NCBI GenBank assembly: GCA_963720725.1
Contig: CAVRGN010000003.1
Location: 620,001 to 684,000, forward strand
From: Benzoatithermus sp963720725
Lineage (GTDB): Bacteria > Pseudomonadota > Alphaproteobacteria > Geminicoccales > Geminicoccaceae
Direction: 5' to 3'
Length of the DNA stretch: 64,000 bases
In this document: in pieces, positions 9,162 through 18,104 of the stretch
How positions within the stretch are numbered: position 1 is the first letter of the stretch
Layout of the letters: every line of letters starts with the position of its first letter
Made by a program: the position numbers and the translations under genes
The notes under the pieces: generated by a model
Databases searched by the model: none
The model's input: the letters and a program-made list of their open reading frames with translations, nothing else
Told to the model about the DNA's origin: nothing

Positions 9162-10377
9162 GCTTGAGCCGCAGTTCGCGCCCGAACTCCAAGATGGCCA
9201 GCGCGAAGCCAGTGAAGGCGAGCTGGACGCCGACGGCGGCCGCGGTGACGGCCGGCACCACGATGCGGACGCTCTCGGCCGGCGGCAGGTCGCCGAAGCC
9301 GACGTCGCGCCAGCGTGCCACCGCGACCAGGGCGTAGACCAGCCCGATGAACAGGAGGAAGCCGCCGGCGAAAATGCCGAGTTCGATCGTGCGCAGGCTC
9401 TGCAGGCGCGCGAGCAGCGGCGTCGGCGGCGCCACGCCCAGCTGCACGGCCGCCGCCTTGGCGAGCATCCCGAGCAGCACGGTCTGCACGCCCGCCACGA
9501 TACCGGCCGAGGCCATGATCAGGGTATTGACGTCGAAGGTGACGCCGCCCACGCGCACCGGCCCGGAGAGCAGCAGGAGGAAGCAGGCGAGGCTCGCCAG
9601 GGCCACGGTCAGGCCGGGTATCAGGAACAGCCAGCGCGGCGAGAACAGGAGCATGAAGCGCAGATGGCGCCAGCCGTCACGCCAGCTGCGCAAGTGTGGT
9701 GGCCGCGATCGGCGGTCCGGCCGCAACGTGACCGGAACCTCGGCCAGCCGCAGCCGGGCGAACCCGGCGCGCACCACCATCTCGGAAGCGAATTCCATCC
9801 CCGGGCATTGCAGACCCAGCTCCGAGACGGCGTCGCGGCGGACCGCGCGCAGGCCGCAATGAAAGTCGTGAACCGGTGCAGAGAAGAACAGGCGGCCAAG
9901 GGCGGTGAGGATCGGGTTGCCGATCCAGCGATGCGTCCAGGGCATGGCGCCCGGCAGGATGCGCCCGCCGCCCGCCGGCAGGCGGCAGCCCATGACGAGG
10001 TCGGCGCCGCCCCGCAAGCCGGCGAGGAACCGCGGCAGCTCGCCGAAATCGTAGGAGCCGTCGGCGTCGCCCATCAGCACGTAGCGGCCGCGGGCCGCGG
10101 CGATGCCGCCCGCCAGCGCATTGCCGTAGCCGCGCGCCGGAATCACCACCACCCGGGCCCCTGCGGCTTCGGCCAGCACCTGCGAGCCGTCGGTGCTGCC
10201 ATTGTCCGCGACCACCACCTCACCGCTGACGCCGGCCGCCGCCAGCGCGGCCACGGCTTCCGCGACGCATCCCGCCACCGTCGCCGCCTCGTTCAGGCAT
10301 GGCATGAGGACGGTGAGCTCGAGTGCCCCCGGGGGATGGATCGCCGTCACGCCTGTAGGCGGACGTTCAAGCAGCAT
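9148..10377 (-). CDS. Family 2 glycosyltransferase, dolichyl-phosphate mannose synthase type, with membrane anchor
   Basis: GT-A domain in residues 20-240: LTVLMPCLNEAATVAGC, VVVADNGSTDGS, the metal-binding DADGSYDF (DxD) and HDFHCGLRAVRRDAV. Four hydrophobic helices follow to residue 409, as in DPM-like or bactoprenol glucosyltransferases. It probably transfers a hexose from a nucleotide sugar to polyprenyl phosphate at the inner membrane; donor and acceptor cannot be read from the sequence. It overlaps the downstream membrane-protein gene by 14 nt. Confident in family, not in substrate. Confidence 0.9.
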   Translation of the reverse strand: MLLERPPTGVTAIHPPGALELTVLMPCLNEAATVAGCVAEAVAALAAAGVSGEVVVADNGSTDGSQVLAEAAGARVVVIPARGYGNALAGGIAAARGRYVLMGDADGSYDFGELPRFLAGLRGGADLVMGCRLPAGGGRILPGAMPWTHRWIGNPILTALGRLFFSAPVHDFHCGLRAVRRDAVSELGLQCPGMEFASEMVVRAGFARLRLAEVPVTLRPDRRSRPPHLRSWRDGWRHLRFMLLFSPRWLFLIPGLTVALASLACFLLLLSGPVRVGGVTFDVNTLIMASAGIVAGVQTVLLGMLAKAAAVQLGVAPPTPLLARLQSLRTIELGIFAGGFLLFIGLVYALVAVARWRDVGFGDLPPAESVRIVVPAVTAAAVGVQLAFTGFALAILEFGRELRLKRAQG

Positions 10378-10508
10378 GACGCCAATTCTCCCGCCGGTCC
10401 CCCCCGCGCGCCGGAACTCGTGCCGCAGGCCGGGAAGTCAAGTTCCGGCCCGCGGTTGCCAGCGCCGGCAGTCAGGGCTATAGACGGGCCTCCTGTCCAG
10501 CCCCGTGT

Positions 10509-10585
10509 CGGAGCGTAGCGCAGCCTGGTAGCGCATCAGTCTGGGGGACTGGGGGTCGTGGGTTCAAATCCCGCCGCTCCGACCA
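10509..10585 (+). tRNA. tRNA-Pro(GGG)
   Basis: A 77-nt cloverleaf can be drawn: acceptor CGGAGCG pairs with CGCTCCG, the D-arm holds AGCGCAGCCTGGTAGCGC, the anticodon loop CTGGGGG gives anticodon GGG, and the T-arm contains GGGTTCAAATCC. Discriminator A and an encoded CCA end at 10585. Confidence 0.97.
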
Positions 10586-10665
10586 AAATCGACGCTATTG
10601 CCACGAGCCTCGGCCCCCTGGGCCTTCCCAAGGCGATCGAGCGCCTGCAGATCACGGCCCATGCC

Positions 10666-11673
10666 TCAGCACTCCACGACATTGACGGCGAGGCCGCCGA
10701 GCGAGGTTTCCTCGTACTTCGCCATCATGTCGCGTCCGGTCTGACGCATGGTCTAGATGACCCGGTCGAAGTGGACGAAATGCGTGCCGTCGCCACGCAG
10801 GGCCAGACGTGCGGCATTGATCGCCTTCACCGCCCCCATGGTGTTGCGCTCGATGCGCGGGATCTGCATCAGGTCCGCGATGGGATCGCAGGTTAAGCCC
10901 AGATTGTGCTCCAAGCCGATCTCCGCCGCGTTCCCGACCTGCTCGTCGCTTCCGCCTAGAACCGCGCACAAGAGCTGGTCGCGGAGCGCGGCCTCGGGAC
11001 GGCGAGTGAGCTCGTCGAACAGGGCCGGCGCGGCCCCGCCTGACGTCGAGTGCGCCCGTCAGGCATCCGGCCGCACGGCGGCCCCGTTCGATGGAGCCTT
11101 CGAGGACCCGCCGCAGATCGAGAAGCCGGGTGCGGACCTCGGCCTCGTCGCGCCAGACCTTCTCATGGTCCTGGACCAGGGCCGCGATCGGCCTCCCGTC
11201 GCTGCGGCACTGCGCCAGAAGCGCGGCCGCGGACCCGACGGGAACGGCAGCGCGACGTTGCTGGGCGTTCCGCCGGCGTCGCCCCGCGTTCGCTCGGGAC
11301 GAACCCCTCGCCTACCAGGTAGTAGTATTCGACCAGGAGCTCGCCGCCGTCGCGCTCAAGCGCCATGCCGGCCGAGCAACGGCAGCCTGCCGGACTTGCG
11401 CACGGCGCCCAAGATCCCGTTCGCGGCGTCGGGGTCCACCCGTTCCGGCAGTTCCCCGCACAGGCCGAGGATCACGGCCTTGTCGGCGGCGCGGCCCTTC
11501 CCCGTCGGCGCCAGGGAGCCGTAGAGCAGGGTCTCCACCCGCGCCGCGCGCTCCAGCCGGCTCAGGCTCTCCAGCTCGTGCAGGAACCGCTCGGCCGCGC
11601 GCATCGGCCCCACCGGATGAGCGCTCGCAGGCCCGACGCCGATCTTGAACAGGTCGAACGTGCTCAGCGACAT
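10666..11673 (-). pseudogene. sdaA: L-serine ammonia-lyase (SdaA) pseudogene
   Basis: The minus strand keeps both ends of a single-chain L-serine dehydratase. The N-terminus is at 11673: MSLSTFDLFKIGVGPASAHP, then LYGSLAPTGKGRAADKAVIL. The C-terminal part is AAEIGLEHNLGLTCDPIADL and RNTMGAVKAINAARLALRGDG. A TAG at about 10755 interrupts the family stretch VIxTMRQTG, after which the frame goes on to SLGGLAVNVVEC and the normal stop at 10666. The whole is about 1.0 kb against about 1.38 kb for an intact gene: the middle has lost material, including part of the region around YYYLVGEGFV, and changes frame. The enzyme would deaminate serine to pyruvate with a 4Fe-4S cluster; this copy cannot be functional. 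Confidence 0.88.
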
Positions 11674-11816
11674 GTCCTTTCTCCGAAGCGCGCCGCATGG
11701 TAGCGCCGCGTCTTGCTACCGCTACCGGTGATGCCACGGAGGCATCGACCTCCTGGGCGCTTGCCACGGGGCGCGGCCCGGCGTTTGGTGGCGCGGCGGC
11801 AGCGGAGGAGGAGGAA

Positions 11817-12110
11817 ATGGCGCTGGGCAGGTTGCTGGGCCGGCTGTTCGGCGCCGGCGGCGAAAGCAACTCGGGCACGCCGGCGACGGAGGCGGTCGAG
11901 CACCGCGGCTTCCTGATCTACCCGCAGCCGATCCGCCAGGGCGGGCAGTTCCTGACCGCCGGCCTGATCGTCAAGGACTATCCGGAGGGCCGCAAGGAGC
12001 ACCGCTTCGTCCGCGCCGACACCCATGGCGGGGAGGAGGAGGCGAGGCGGCTGATGGTGCAGAAGGCGCAGCGCCTGATTGACGAGATGGGCGACCGGCT
12101 GTTCGGCTGA
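11817..12110 (+). CDS. HlyU family protein
   Basis: 97 aa. After a short hydrophobic N-terminus (MALGRLLGRLFG) comes the HlyU core: EHRGFLIYPQPIRQGGQFLTAG, IVKDYPEGRKEHRFVRADTH and the C-terminal helix ARRLMVQKAQRLIDEMGDRLF. HlyU was named as a haemolysin-expression regulator in Vibrio; the small alphaproteobacterial homologues have unproven roles. The ATG at 11817 is preceded by a strong GGAGGAGGAGG, which decides the start over longer in-frame options. Confidence 0.85.
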   Translation: MALGRLLGRLFGAGGESNSGTPATEAVEHRGFLIYPQPIRQGGQFLTAGLIVKDYPEGRKEHRFVRADTHGGEEEARRLMVQKAQRLIDEMGDRLFG

Positions 12111-12116
12111 AGCCGC

Positions 12117-12722
12117 TCAGCCGCCGAGCAGGTCCTTGGCCTTCTTCAGGTCCCAGCGCTGGGCGAGGTCTTCCAAAGGTGCCCCGCTCGCCATCCCCTT
12201 GCCCTCCAGCATGACCGTGGCCTTGCCGCCCAGGTCGAGCACGAGCTTGGCGGACTTGTCGCCCGGATCGTAGGTCAACACCCCGGATTCGCGGCCGACA
12301 CGCACCCGCTTGGCGTTGGGCTGAGCCGCGAGCATGGCCGGGTTCATCATCATCCCCGCCAGCCCCTGCAAAAAGCCGCCGCCGCTCATCAGCTGAACCT
12401 CGATCGAGCTGGCTCCGTCGGGCGAGCGGTAGGTGCGCGAGAGCATGGTCCCGGCGGCGACGAACGGAATCGCACCGGCGCTGTCGTCGGCGGTCTCGGC
12501 CGTCCAGCCGTCCGGCGGTGCCGGAAATGTTTCGAGCAGTTCCTGGCCGATCCTGCCGCGCAGCGCCTGCAGGACGAACTCGAGCTCGCCGATCGCTCCG
12601 GTGAGGTCGCCGTCGTCATAATATTGCCGCGCCCGGTCGAGCTGGTCGCCGATCTCGTCGGCGCGGGCCGCTGCGGGCACGGCCAGCGTCAGGGCGATGA
12701 GCAGGCTACGGGCTGTGCGCAT
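12117..12722 (-). CDS. Exported conserved protein of unknown function
   Basis: 201 aa with a signal peptide (MRTARSLLIALTLAVPAAARA, cleavage before DEIGDQ). The mature part begins with a helical repeat-like stretch (LDRARQYYDDGDLTGAIGEL), followed by a mixed region with a Met/Gly-rich patch (GGGFLQGLAGMMMNPAMLA). No catalytic motif is recognised; probably periplasmic. I chose the ATG at 12722 because it starts the signal peptide; the longer frame from 12776 would bury it. It converges with the HlyU gene, 6 nt apart. Confidence 0.75.
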   Translation of the reverse strand: MRTARSLLIALTLAVPAAARADEIGDQLDRARQYYDDGDLTGAIGELEFVLQALRGRIGQELLETFPAPPDGWTAETADDSAGAIPFVAAGTMLSRTYRSPDGASSIEVQLMSGGGFLQGLAGMMMNPAMLAAQPNAKRVRVGRESGVLTYDPGDKSAKLVLDLGGKATVMLEGKGMASGAPLEDLAQRWDLKKAKDLLGG

Positions 12723-12857
12723 GACGATCGTTCCTCGGAGCGAACGGGCCTGCACCTTCCCTGCCGGCCGGAGCACCTGTCAAGCCTGTCGCCGCTTGCG
12801 GCGATTGCCGCGAGCGACTAGATAGCCACGGCGCGCAACCCGGTCGCGCGCGCCTGC

Positions 12858-12949
12858 GGAGGGATGCCGGAGCGGTCGATCGGGGCGGTCTCGAAAACCG
12901 TTGTGCCTGGCGACAGGCACCCAGGGTTCAAATCCCTGTCCCTCCGCCA
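12858..12949 (+). tRNA. tRNA-Ser(CGA)
   Basis: A 92-nt class II tRNA. Acceptor GGAGGGA pairs with TCCCTCC, anticodon loop CTCGAAA gives CGA, the long variable arm is TGCCTGG..CAGGCA, and the T-arm has GGGTTCAAATCCC. CCA is encoded (12947-12949). Accessory DNA of different composition starts right after it. Confidence 0.97.
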
Positions 12950-13395
12950 CCTTTGACCATGTGGTCAGGTCTCCGGCTCAGAAGGCTCGGCGCTATAACC
13001 CCTTGATATCGCACCAATATGGCCAGATCTGTTGCCTGAGCCGCTCCGGCAGAATCGGCCGAATCCGCCTCTCTGGGGCGGTTTTCTCCGTCAGCTGTTC
13101 ACTTGCCCTATTCGGTATCCACTTGCTTAAGTAGCTGTTATCGCTGGACTTTCTGGGCCGGCCTTATCGGTCGAGTTCGAACTCCTCTCCCCTGACCAAG
13201 TGCCGCTTCAAACAAGAACATCAGATACACTAACGGATGAGCTAACTCCGACTGTCGGCCGGCGGATCTGCTCCGCCACGGCGTGCAAGGCCAGCAGCAC
13301 GGTGCCAACGGACCATGATCGGGTAGGCGCGAGCCGCTTGCCCAGAGTTCGCTTGGCCGTCACCATGCGAGAACGGCGGCCGAGGTAAAGCAACC
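12950..13395. other. Left edge of accessory island, no gene recognised
   Basis: 446 bases after tRNA-Ser with visibly lower GC than the flanks (for example around 13000-13140). No integrase, no direct repeat of the tRNA 3' end and no reading frame with a family signature was seen. The segment nearest 13390 contains the ribosome-binding area of the restriction enzyme gene. Confidence 0.5.
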
Positions 13396-14280
13396 CTGAC
13401 TGCAGACGAACTTCTCGAGCACCTGCGGCGAATCCGACGCTTCGGCGCTGGGGACATTCGCGCGCCTCACAAACCTTTGCTGCTGCTTTACGCCCTCGGG
13501 CGCCTGAAGCACGCGAGCGCGCGTGATATCCGGTACCTGGAAGCCGAGGCCGTCTTGAGACCACTCCTCCACATTTACGGTCCCCCCGGCACACAGGCCC
13601 GTACCGCCGATCCGTTCGGTCGTCTTCTGGCGGACGGCATCTGGCGTCTGAACATGGCCGCGCCGGACCGGATCAAGATGCTCGACCGAGGCGGTAACCC
13701 ACGGCCAAGCTTCCTTCGCGACCATGACGTCGCGGCTGGTTTCAGCGACGACGTGCTCGAGCTCCTCCGCAAGCAGCCTGAGTTGATCGACGTAGCGGCC
13801 CGCCTGCTGCTCGAGGCCAGCTTTCCGGACGACCTGCATCCGGATATCCTCGCTGCGGTAGGACTCGAGCTTGGCCCGCCAACGGCGAACCAGCGCAATG
13901 CTCGTTTTCGTCGTGCCGTCCTCGAGGCCTATCTCTACTGCTGCTCCGCTTGCGGCTTCTCGCTTCGCTGCGGCGACGCGCTCGTCGGTCTCGATGCCGC
14001 GCACATCCGCTGGCATGCCTTCGGCGGGCCGAGCGAGGTCGATAACGGCCTCGTCGTTTGTTCGCTGCATCACAAGCTCTTCGACCTGGGCGTGATCACA
14101 ATTGGCCTCGATCAGCGCCTACGTGTTGCAGCTGCGGTGAATGGCCTCTCAGCTTCCAGGCTGATCGAGCAGCTCGATCAGCGGCCGTTGGCGTTGCCAC
14201 GAGATGCAAGCCTGCACCCCGCCCCGGATCACGTTGCTTGGCACCACCGGCAGGTGTTCAGGGGCAAGTACGGCCCCTGA
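13396..14280 (+). CDS. Phosphorothioate-DNA-binding HNH restriction endonuclease (type IV)
   Basis: The N-terminal domain shows the sulfur-binding (SBD-type) family pattern RAPHKPLLLLYALGRL near residue 25, then DPFGRLLADGIWRL. The C-terminal HNH nuclease is clear: YCCSACGFSLR, LDAAHIRWHAFGGPSEVDNG and VCSLHHKLFDLGVI. Such enzymes cut DNA carrying Dnd phosphorothioates. The coding signal extends upstream of the first standard start (TTG 13477, which would cut the APHKP motif). The only in-frame start is CTG at 13396, after GAGGTAAAG. Alternatively ATG 13365 is used and one C at 13380-13381 is an extra base. No dnd modification genes are in the window. Family call is from memory of motifs. Confidence 0.8.
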   Translation: MTADELLEHLRRIRRFGAGDIRAPHKPLLLLYALGRLKHASARDIRYLEAEAVLRPLLHIYGPPGTQARTADPFGRLLADGIWRLNMAAPDRIKMLDRGGNPRPSFLRDHDVAAGFSDDVLELLRKQPELIDVAARLLLEASFPDDLHPDILAAVGLELGPPTANQRNARFRRAVLEAYLYCCSACGFSLRCGDALVGLDAAHIRWHAFGGPSEVDNGLVVCSLHHKLFDLGVITIGLDQRLRVAAAVNGLSASRLIEQLDQRPLALPRDASLHPAPDHVAWHHRQVFRGKYGP

Positions 14281-15548
14281 CGATGGGCACGTCCAACACA
14301 CCGAGCGACGAGCTAGTTGCTGCGATAAAGGCCAGCTCAGTTCTCATCCATGTCCGCACGAAGGCCACGCGCTTTGGCGCTAGGCCGACGGCGACTTGGC
14401 GCTCACCAGGCGGTGCCCGCGCAACGTAAGTCCTTTCGACGCCAGGGTGCGCGCCCAGCCATCCCGCGTGCCGATGGTCGCCGGATCGCTGAACAGGCCC
14501 TTCGCCTCCTCGAGACGGGTCAGCCGGGCGTACTTGGCTCGATCGGGATGGTCGGGCCCGAGGAACTCTTCTTTGCGGTGCAGGACCGGCGGGTTCCGGT
14601 TGCCGGCGAAGCTTCGCTGCCGCACGCGGAAGGTCTGCAGGTGCACAGACGTCAACTCCGCCAGGGCGGGATGTGGGTCGGTGTCGAAGGCCGGGTAGCT
14701 GAGGTAGGCGATCTTGGGCTCGCCGCGCCCGAGCTTGACCACGTTGGCGCCGGGCACCCGCCCCACGTAACCACGCGCGCAGCCCTCGTAGAGCCGCAAG
14801 AGCAGCGGCAGCTCCCCAACCGCACCGATGTGCACGTAAAGGGCGGTCGGCATCGCCTTACCCACCGGCGCGCTCCGGCAGGCGGCGTCGATGCCCTCCT
14901 GCTTACCGAGCGAGAACAGGGCGTCGTCGGCCGCCTTGCAGGCCGCGGTGTAGCTGCCGAAGAAGGCCTTGACGTCGAGCTGCAGGTCGTGCGGCAGGTG
15001 GTGGAAACCCGGTCGCCCGTCGAACCGCGACAGCGCCAAGAACACCAGAAGGTCCTGCGACCTGGCCTCCCGGACGGCCTCCCAGGCGTTGCGAGTTGCT
15101 CGCCTGTTCCAGCACCCGGAACGCCCGTTTGACGCTCCCGAGAGCCGCCTCGATCGCGCTGTATTCCGGCAGCTCCTCCGGTGCCGGCAGGCGACCCCGT
15201 GCTGACACGAACGCCGCCAGCTGGTCCAGGAGCGCCTTGTGCTCGGCGAGGAGCCGCACGCCGGCGCGAGGTCGTGGGGTCGGGGCCGTCCGGCGGTAGC
15301 GAGCGGCCAGGAAAGCCACGCGGTCCGAGGGCTCGCGGAAGACGTGAGCACGCCGGGTGCTGCCGCCACACTGGGGTTCCAGCGCCTGGTCGACCCAAGT
15401 CCGGAGCTCCTGCTGCTCGAAGAACTTCTGGAAGGTGCCGATGCGGGTGAGGAGCCCGTCGGCGAATGGCTCGACCGCGGTCGTGTCCGGTGTTTCCGCG
15501 CGCAGCCGGGCCGACACCACGAGCACACGGCGCGTCAAGGCCCAGGCT

Positions 15549-16968
15549 AGCGTCCTCGCAGGTGGTGGAAATTCAAGACGGGAGGCGGCTCGCCGCAGCG
15601 ACCGTCACGAGTCTGGCGGAGGCGTGCCGCCGGGTCGCCGGCGCGGCGGTCATCGGGTTCGACGGCTAAGGTGGAGTTGTGACGCTTCAACCCCAGCCGA
15701 CGGAGCACCCGATGACCGAGGACAGATTGCCATGGGCCGAGCTGTTGCAGAAGGCCGGCGACGGGGACTTCCTGCGCACCGTCGCCGAGGCGGTGCTGCA
15801 GGTCCTGATGGAGAGCGATGTGGAAGGCCTGGTCGGCGCCGGCCGGCACGAGCGCTCGACCGACCGGCTCAACTACCGCAACGGCTACCGTGACCGCACC
15901 CTCGACACCCGGCTCGGTACGTTGGCCTTGCGGGTGCCGAAGCTGCGGCAGGGGTCCTACTTCCCGCCGTTCCTGGAGCCGCGCAAGATGAGCGAGAAGG
16001 CCCTGGTCGCGGTGATCCAGGAGGCCTGGATCGGGGGCGTCTCCACGCGCCGGGTCGACGATCTGGTGCAGGCCATGGGGCTTTCCGGTATCTCCAAGAG
16101 CCAGGTCTCCAAGCTGTGCAAGGACATCGACGAGCGCGTCACCGCCTTCCTGGAGCGGCCCCTGGAAGGCGACTGGCCCTATCTCTGGCTGGACGCCACC
16201 TACCTGAAGGTCCGCGAGGGCGGTCGCATCGTCCCGGTGGCGGCGATAATCGCCGTGGCCGTCAGCAGCGATGGGCGGCGCGAGATCATCGGCCTCGGGC
16301 TTGGGCCATCGGAAGCCGAGACCTTCTGGTCGACCTTCCTGAAGGGTCTGGTCCGGCGCGGCCTCAAGGAGGTGAAGCTGGTCATCTCCGATGCCCACGA
16401 CGGGCTCAAGCAGGCCGCCACGAAGGTGCTCAAGGCCACCTGGCAGCGCTGCAGGGTGCATTGGATGCGTAACGCCCTGGCGCATGTCGCCAAGGGCCAG
16501 CACGCGATGGTCGCGGCGGCCCTGCGCCAAGCCTTCCTGCAGGCCGACCAGCAAGCCGCCCGACAGACTTGGCGCCAGGTCGCCGATCAGCTCAGACCTC
16601 GCTGGCCCAAACTCGCCACCCTGATGGACGAGAGCGAGCACGATGTGCTCGCCTACCTGGCGTTCCCGGCGCAGCACCGCACCAAGCTCCACTCCACCAA
16701 CCCCCTGGAACGCTTGAACAAAGAGGTCAAGCGGCGGGCCGATGTGGTCGGGATCTTCCCCAACGAAGCTTCGATCACCCGTCTCATCGGCGCTGTGCTG
16801 CTCGAGCAGAACGACGAATGGCAACTCCAGCACCGCTACATGCAGCTCGAGGCCATGGCCGAGCTCACACAGCCCGACACCGAACCGCTCCAACTTCCAC
16901 CCCGAGCAGCCTGACCAATGGCCACCTCAGACCGCCAGGGAATTTCCACCACGTTGACGGACGCGATC
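15549..16968 (+). mobile_element. IS256-family insertion sequence, about 1.42 kb, with target duplication
   Basis: A complete-looking element inside the methyltransferase gene. Terminal inverted repeats share GCGTCC, six variable bases and GTGGTGGAAATTC: left at 15550-15574, right (complement) at 16940-16964. GGCCCAGGCT occurs on both sides, at 15539-15548 and 16969-16978, as the target duplication; IS256 elements usually give 8-9 bp, so one or two bases may match by chance. It encodes one transposase. The intact transposase, clear repeats and clean target duplication point to a recent insertion. Confidence 0.88.
15679..16914 (+). CDS. IS256-family (mutator-type) transposase
   Basis: 411 aa, full length. 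The N-terminal region has RHERSTDRLNYRNGYRDRTL and LGTLALRVPKLRQGSYFPP, typical of IS256. The DDE residues are visible: first Asp in LWLDATYLKVRE, second in LVISDAHDGLKQA, Glu in NPLERLNKEVKRR; the CRVHWMRN block lies between them. Start shown is GTG 15679; ATG 15712 (MTEDRLPWAEL) is the alternative. The reading frame is unbroken, so the element may still be active. Confidence 0.95.
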   Translation: MTLQPQPTEHPMTEDRLPWAELLQKAGDGDFLRTVAEAVLQVLMESDVEGLVGAGRHERSTDRLNYRNGYRDRTLDTRLGTLALRVPKLRQGSYFPPFLEPRKMSEKALVAVIQEAWIGGVSTRRVDDLVQAMGLSGISKSQVSKLCKDIDERVTAFLERPLEGDWPYLWLDATYLKVREGGRIVPVAAIIAVAVSSDGRREIIGLGLGPSEAETFWSTFLKGLVRRGLKEVKLVISDAHDGLKQAATKVLKATWQRCRVHWMRNALAHVAKGQHAMVAAALRQAFLQADQQAARQTWRQVADQLRPRWPKLATLMDESEHDVLAYLAFPAQHRTKLHSTNPLERLNKEVKRRADVVGIFPNEASITRLIGAVLLEQNDEWQLQHRYMQLEAMAELTQPDTEPLQLPPRAA

Positions 16969-17390
16969 GGCCCAGGCTCGACGAAGTGCCTCGCGGCGCT
17001 CTGCTGGATCCTCGATGACGTTGACCACGTAACCGAGGTTCACCAAATCGGCGTCACGTTGGCGACCTTGAGGCGCGTGCACCGGATCCCAGCCACTGCA
17101 GTCGATCCCTTGGCGTTCTAGGTAGCGAACATCGCTGCCCCGACCGCAGCCGAAGTCCATTACTGTTGCGTTGTTGGCGAGCAACCCATCCGCCATGGCC
17201 GTACGCAGCGGTCGCGACAGCTCGACGCGCAAGGGCGGTGCGGTAGCGCGCGATTTCTACCACGTAGATCTCATTTGATCATGGCTTACCGACGTAGAGC
17301 TACAAAAATTTGTCACATGATCACGGCGATGCCGCCATCTGCGATGGCGCTGCTGGCTTGAATAAGCGACCATCGGGTCCACCCAAGGTT

Positions 17391-18073
17391 CTAGTCGAAG
17401 ATCTCTGGAACCTCGAGTGGCGGCATAGCCCCAATCTCTTCCCCTGGCCTAGCTCGAAGTAGAGCAATTCGCGATTTCAACCGCTCAATCTCCCGTCTTA
17501 TGACCTTGTCCAATTGACGCGGATACACATAGCTCTCGAACGGCGACAAATCGTTGCCTAGCGAAGGCTCTTGTGCGCAAGATGCAAAACCCGAAAGTGA
17601 ACACTCGCCCGACTTAGAAAAGGAAGAATGTTCTCATCAACTAAGCCAGACTTGGCTTCGATAAGTTTACGAAGCACCTCGGCATTTCCGCATACGATTT
17701 CGATAATCTGCTTGTCCCAGTCGGATAGATTAGTTCGCCATTCTGAGTCAAATAGCTGAACCAACATCCGATAGTTTTCCCGACCTTTCGCACGCTCCCT
17801 TTCTCGAAGATCTTGAGCAAAGTGATGATTTGCGTCGGACAAGAGTACAAATGGAATATAGAATTCATCCAACTTCTTTTGAATATTTTTTAGTTCTGCC
17901 TCATTGGCCTTTTGCCAAATAGACAAGTTAGAGTTCTTCTGCGATGCAGCGATAGTCTGCTGGGTGTTCCTTTGGCCGATCCAGAGCCCTATCCACACAC
18001 CAAGCAATGTAAACACTGCCGAGCCCAGTGGAACGAAATAGCTCCACCACGGTGGGCCTCTGCCGAGAGTCAA
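17391..18073 (-). CDS. Membrane-anchored helical protein of unknown function, AT-richer, probably frameshifted
   Basis: No family recognised. The N-terminus is a single membrane helix (YFVPLGSAVFTLLGVWIGLWI), followed by a long helical, charged region likely to be coiled (QKANEAELKNIQKKLDEFY), and DANHHFAQDLRERERAKGREN. Its base composition is far lower in GC than neighbours, a sign of recent transfer. The first frame stops at 17558, but the next frame continues without stops as PSLGNDLSPFESYVYPRQLD and ERLKSRIALLRARPG to a TAG at 17391. One missing base near 17566 would join them. The TTG start at 18073 is uncertain because the IS1182 element lies 31 nt upstream. Defence-island location suggests an accessory role; inference only. 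Confidence 0.55.
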
Positions 18074-18104
18074 CGCTTCAAGGCCCCAACGGGTTCAATC
18101 CTAA

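Larger units (their letters stand above)
14380..17263 (-). pseudogene. DNA phosphorothioation-associated putative methyltransferase, split by IS256-family insertion
   Basis: The two halves lie either side of the IS at 15549-16968. The N-half (from GTG 17263 down to 16969) has VEIARYRTAL, ELSRPLRTAMADGLL, the SAM-binding VMDFGCGRGSDVRYL and VNLGYVVNVIEDPAER, ending in RRAWA. The C-half resumes as WALTRRVLVVSARL, then GTFQKFFEQQELRTWV, DLLVFLALSRFDGRPG, FFGSYTAACKAAD and AYLSYPAFDTDPHPALA, stopping at 14380. Removing the IS and one copy of the 10-bp target repeat rejoins the gene in frame at AW. Two further +1 shifts (about 17233-17235 and 15100-15112), each at a short homopolymer, may be sequencing errors. 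The family accompanies Dnd phosphorothioation systems; its biochemical role is unproven. Confidence 0.87.

Noticed and set aside
12930..12949. Att-site duplication of the tRNA-Ser 3' end at the far side of the island
   Set aside because: I looked for the T-arm and acceptor sequence up to 21.3 kb and found no copy; an integrase is also absent.
13200..13260. Possible degraded tRNA fragment on the minus strand (TAGCTCA-like D-arm)
   Set aside because: Only a D-arm-like string is present; no acceptor, anticodon or T-arm can be paired.
14283..14429. 48-codon plus-strand frame starting MGTSNTPSDELVAAIKASS right after the restriction enzyme gene
   Set aside because: It has an ATG close to the previous stop and could be the stub of a lost downstream gene, but it has no ribosome site, no family resemblance and overlaps the convergent methyltransferase end.
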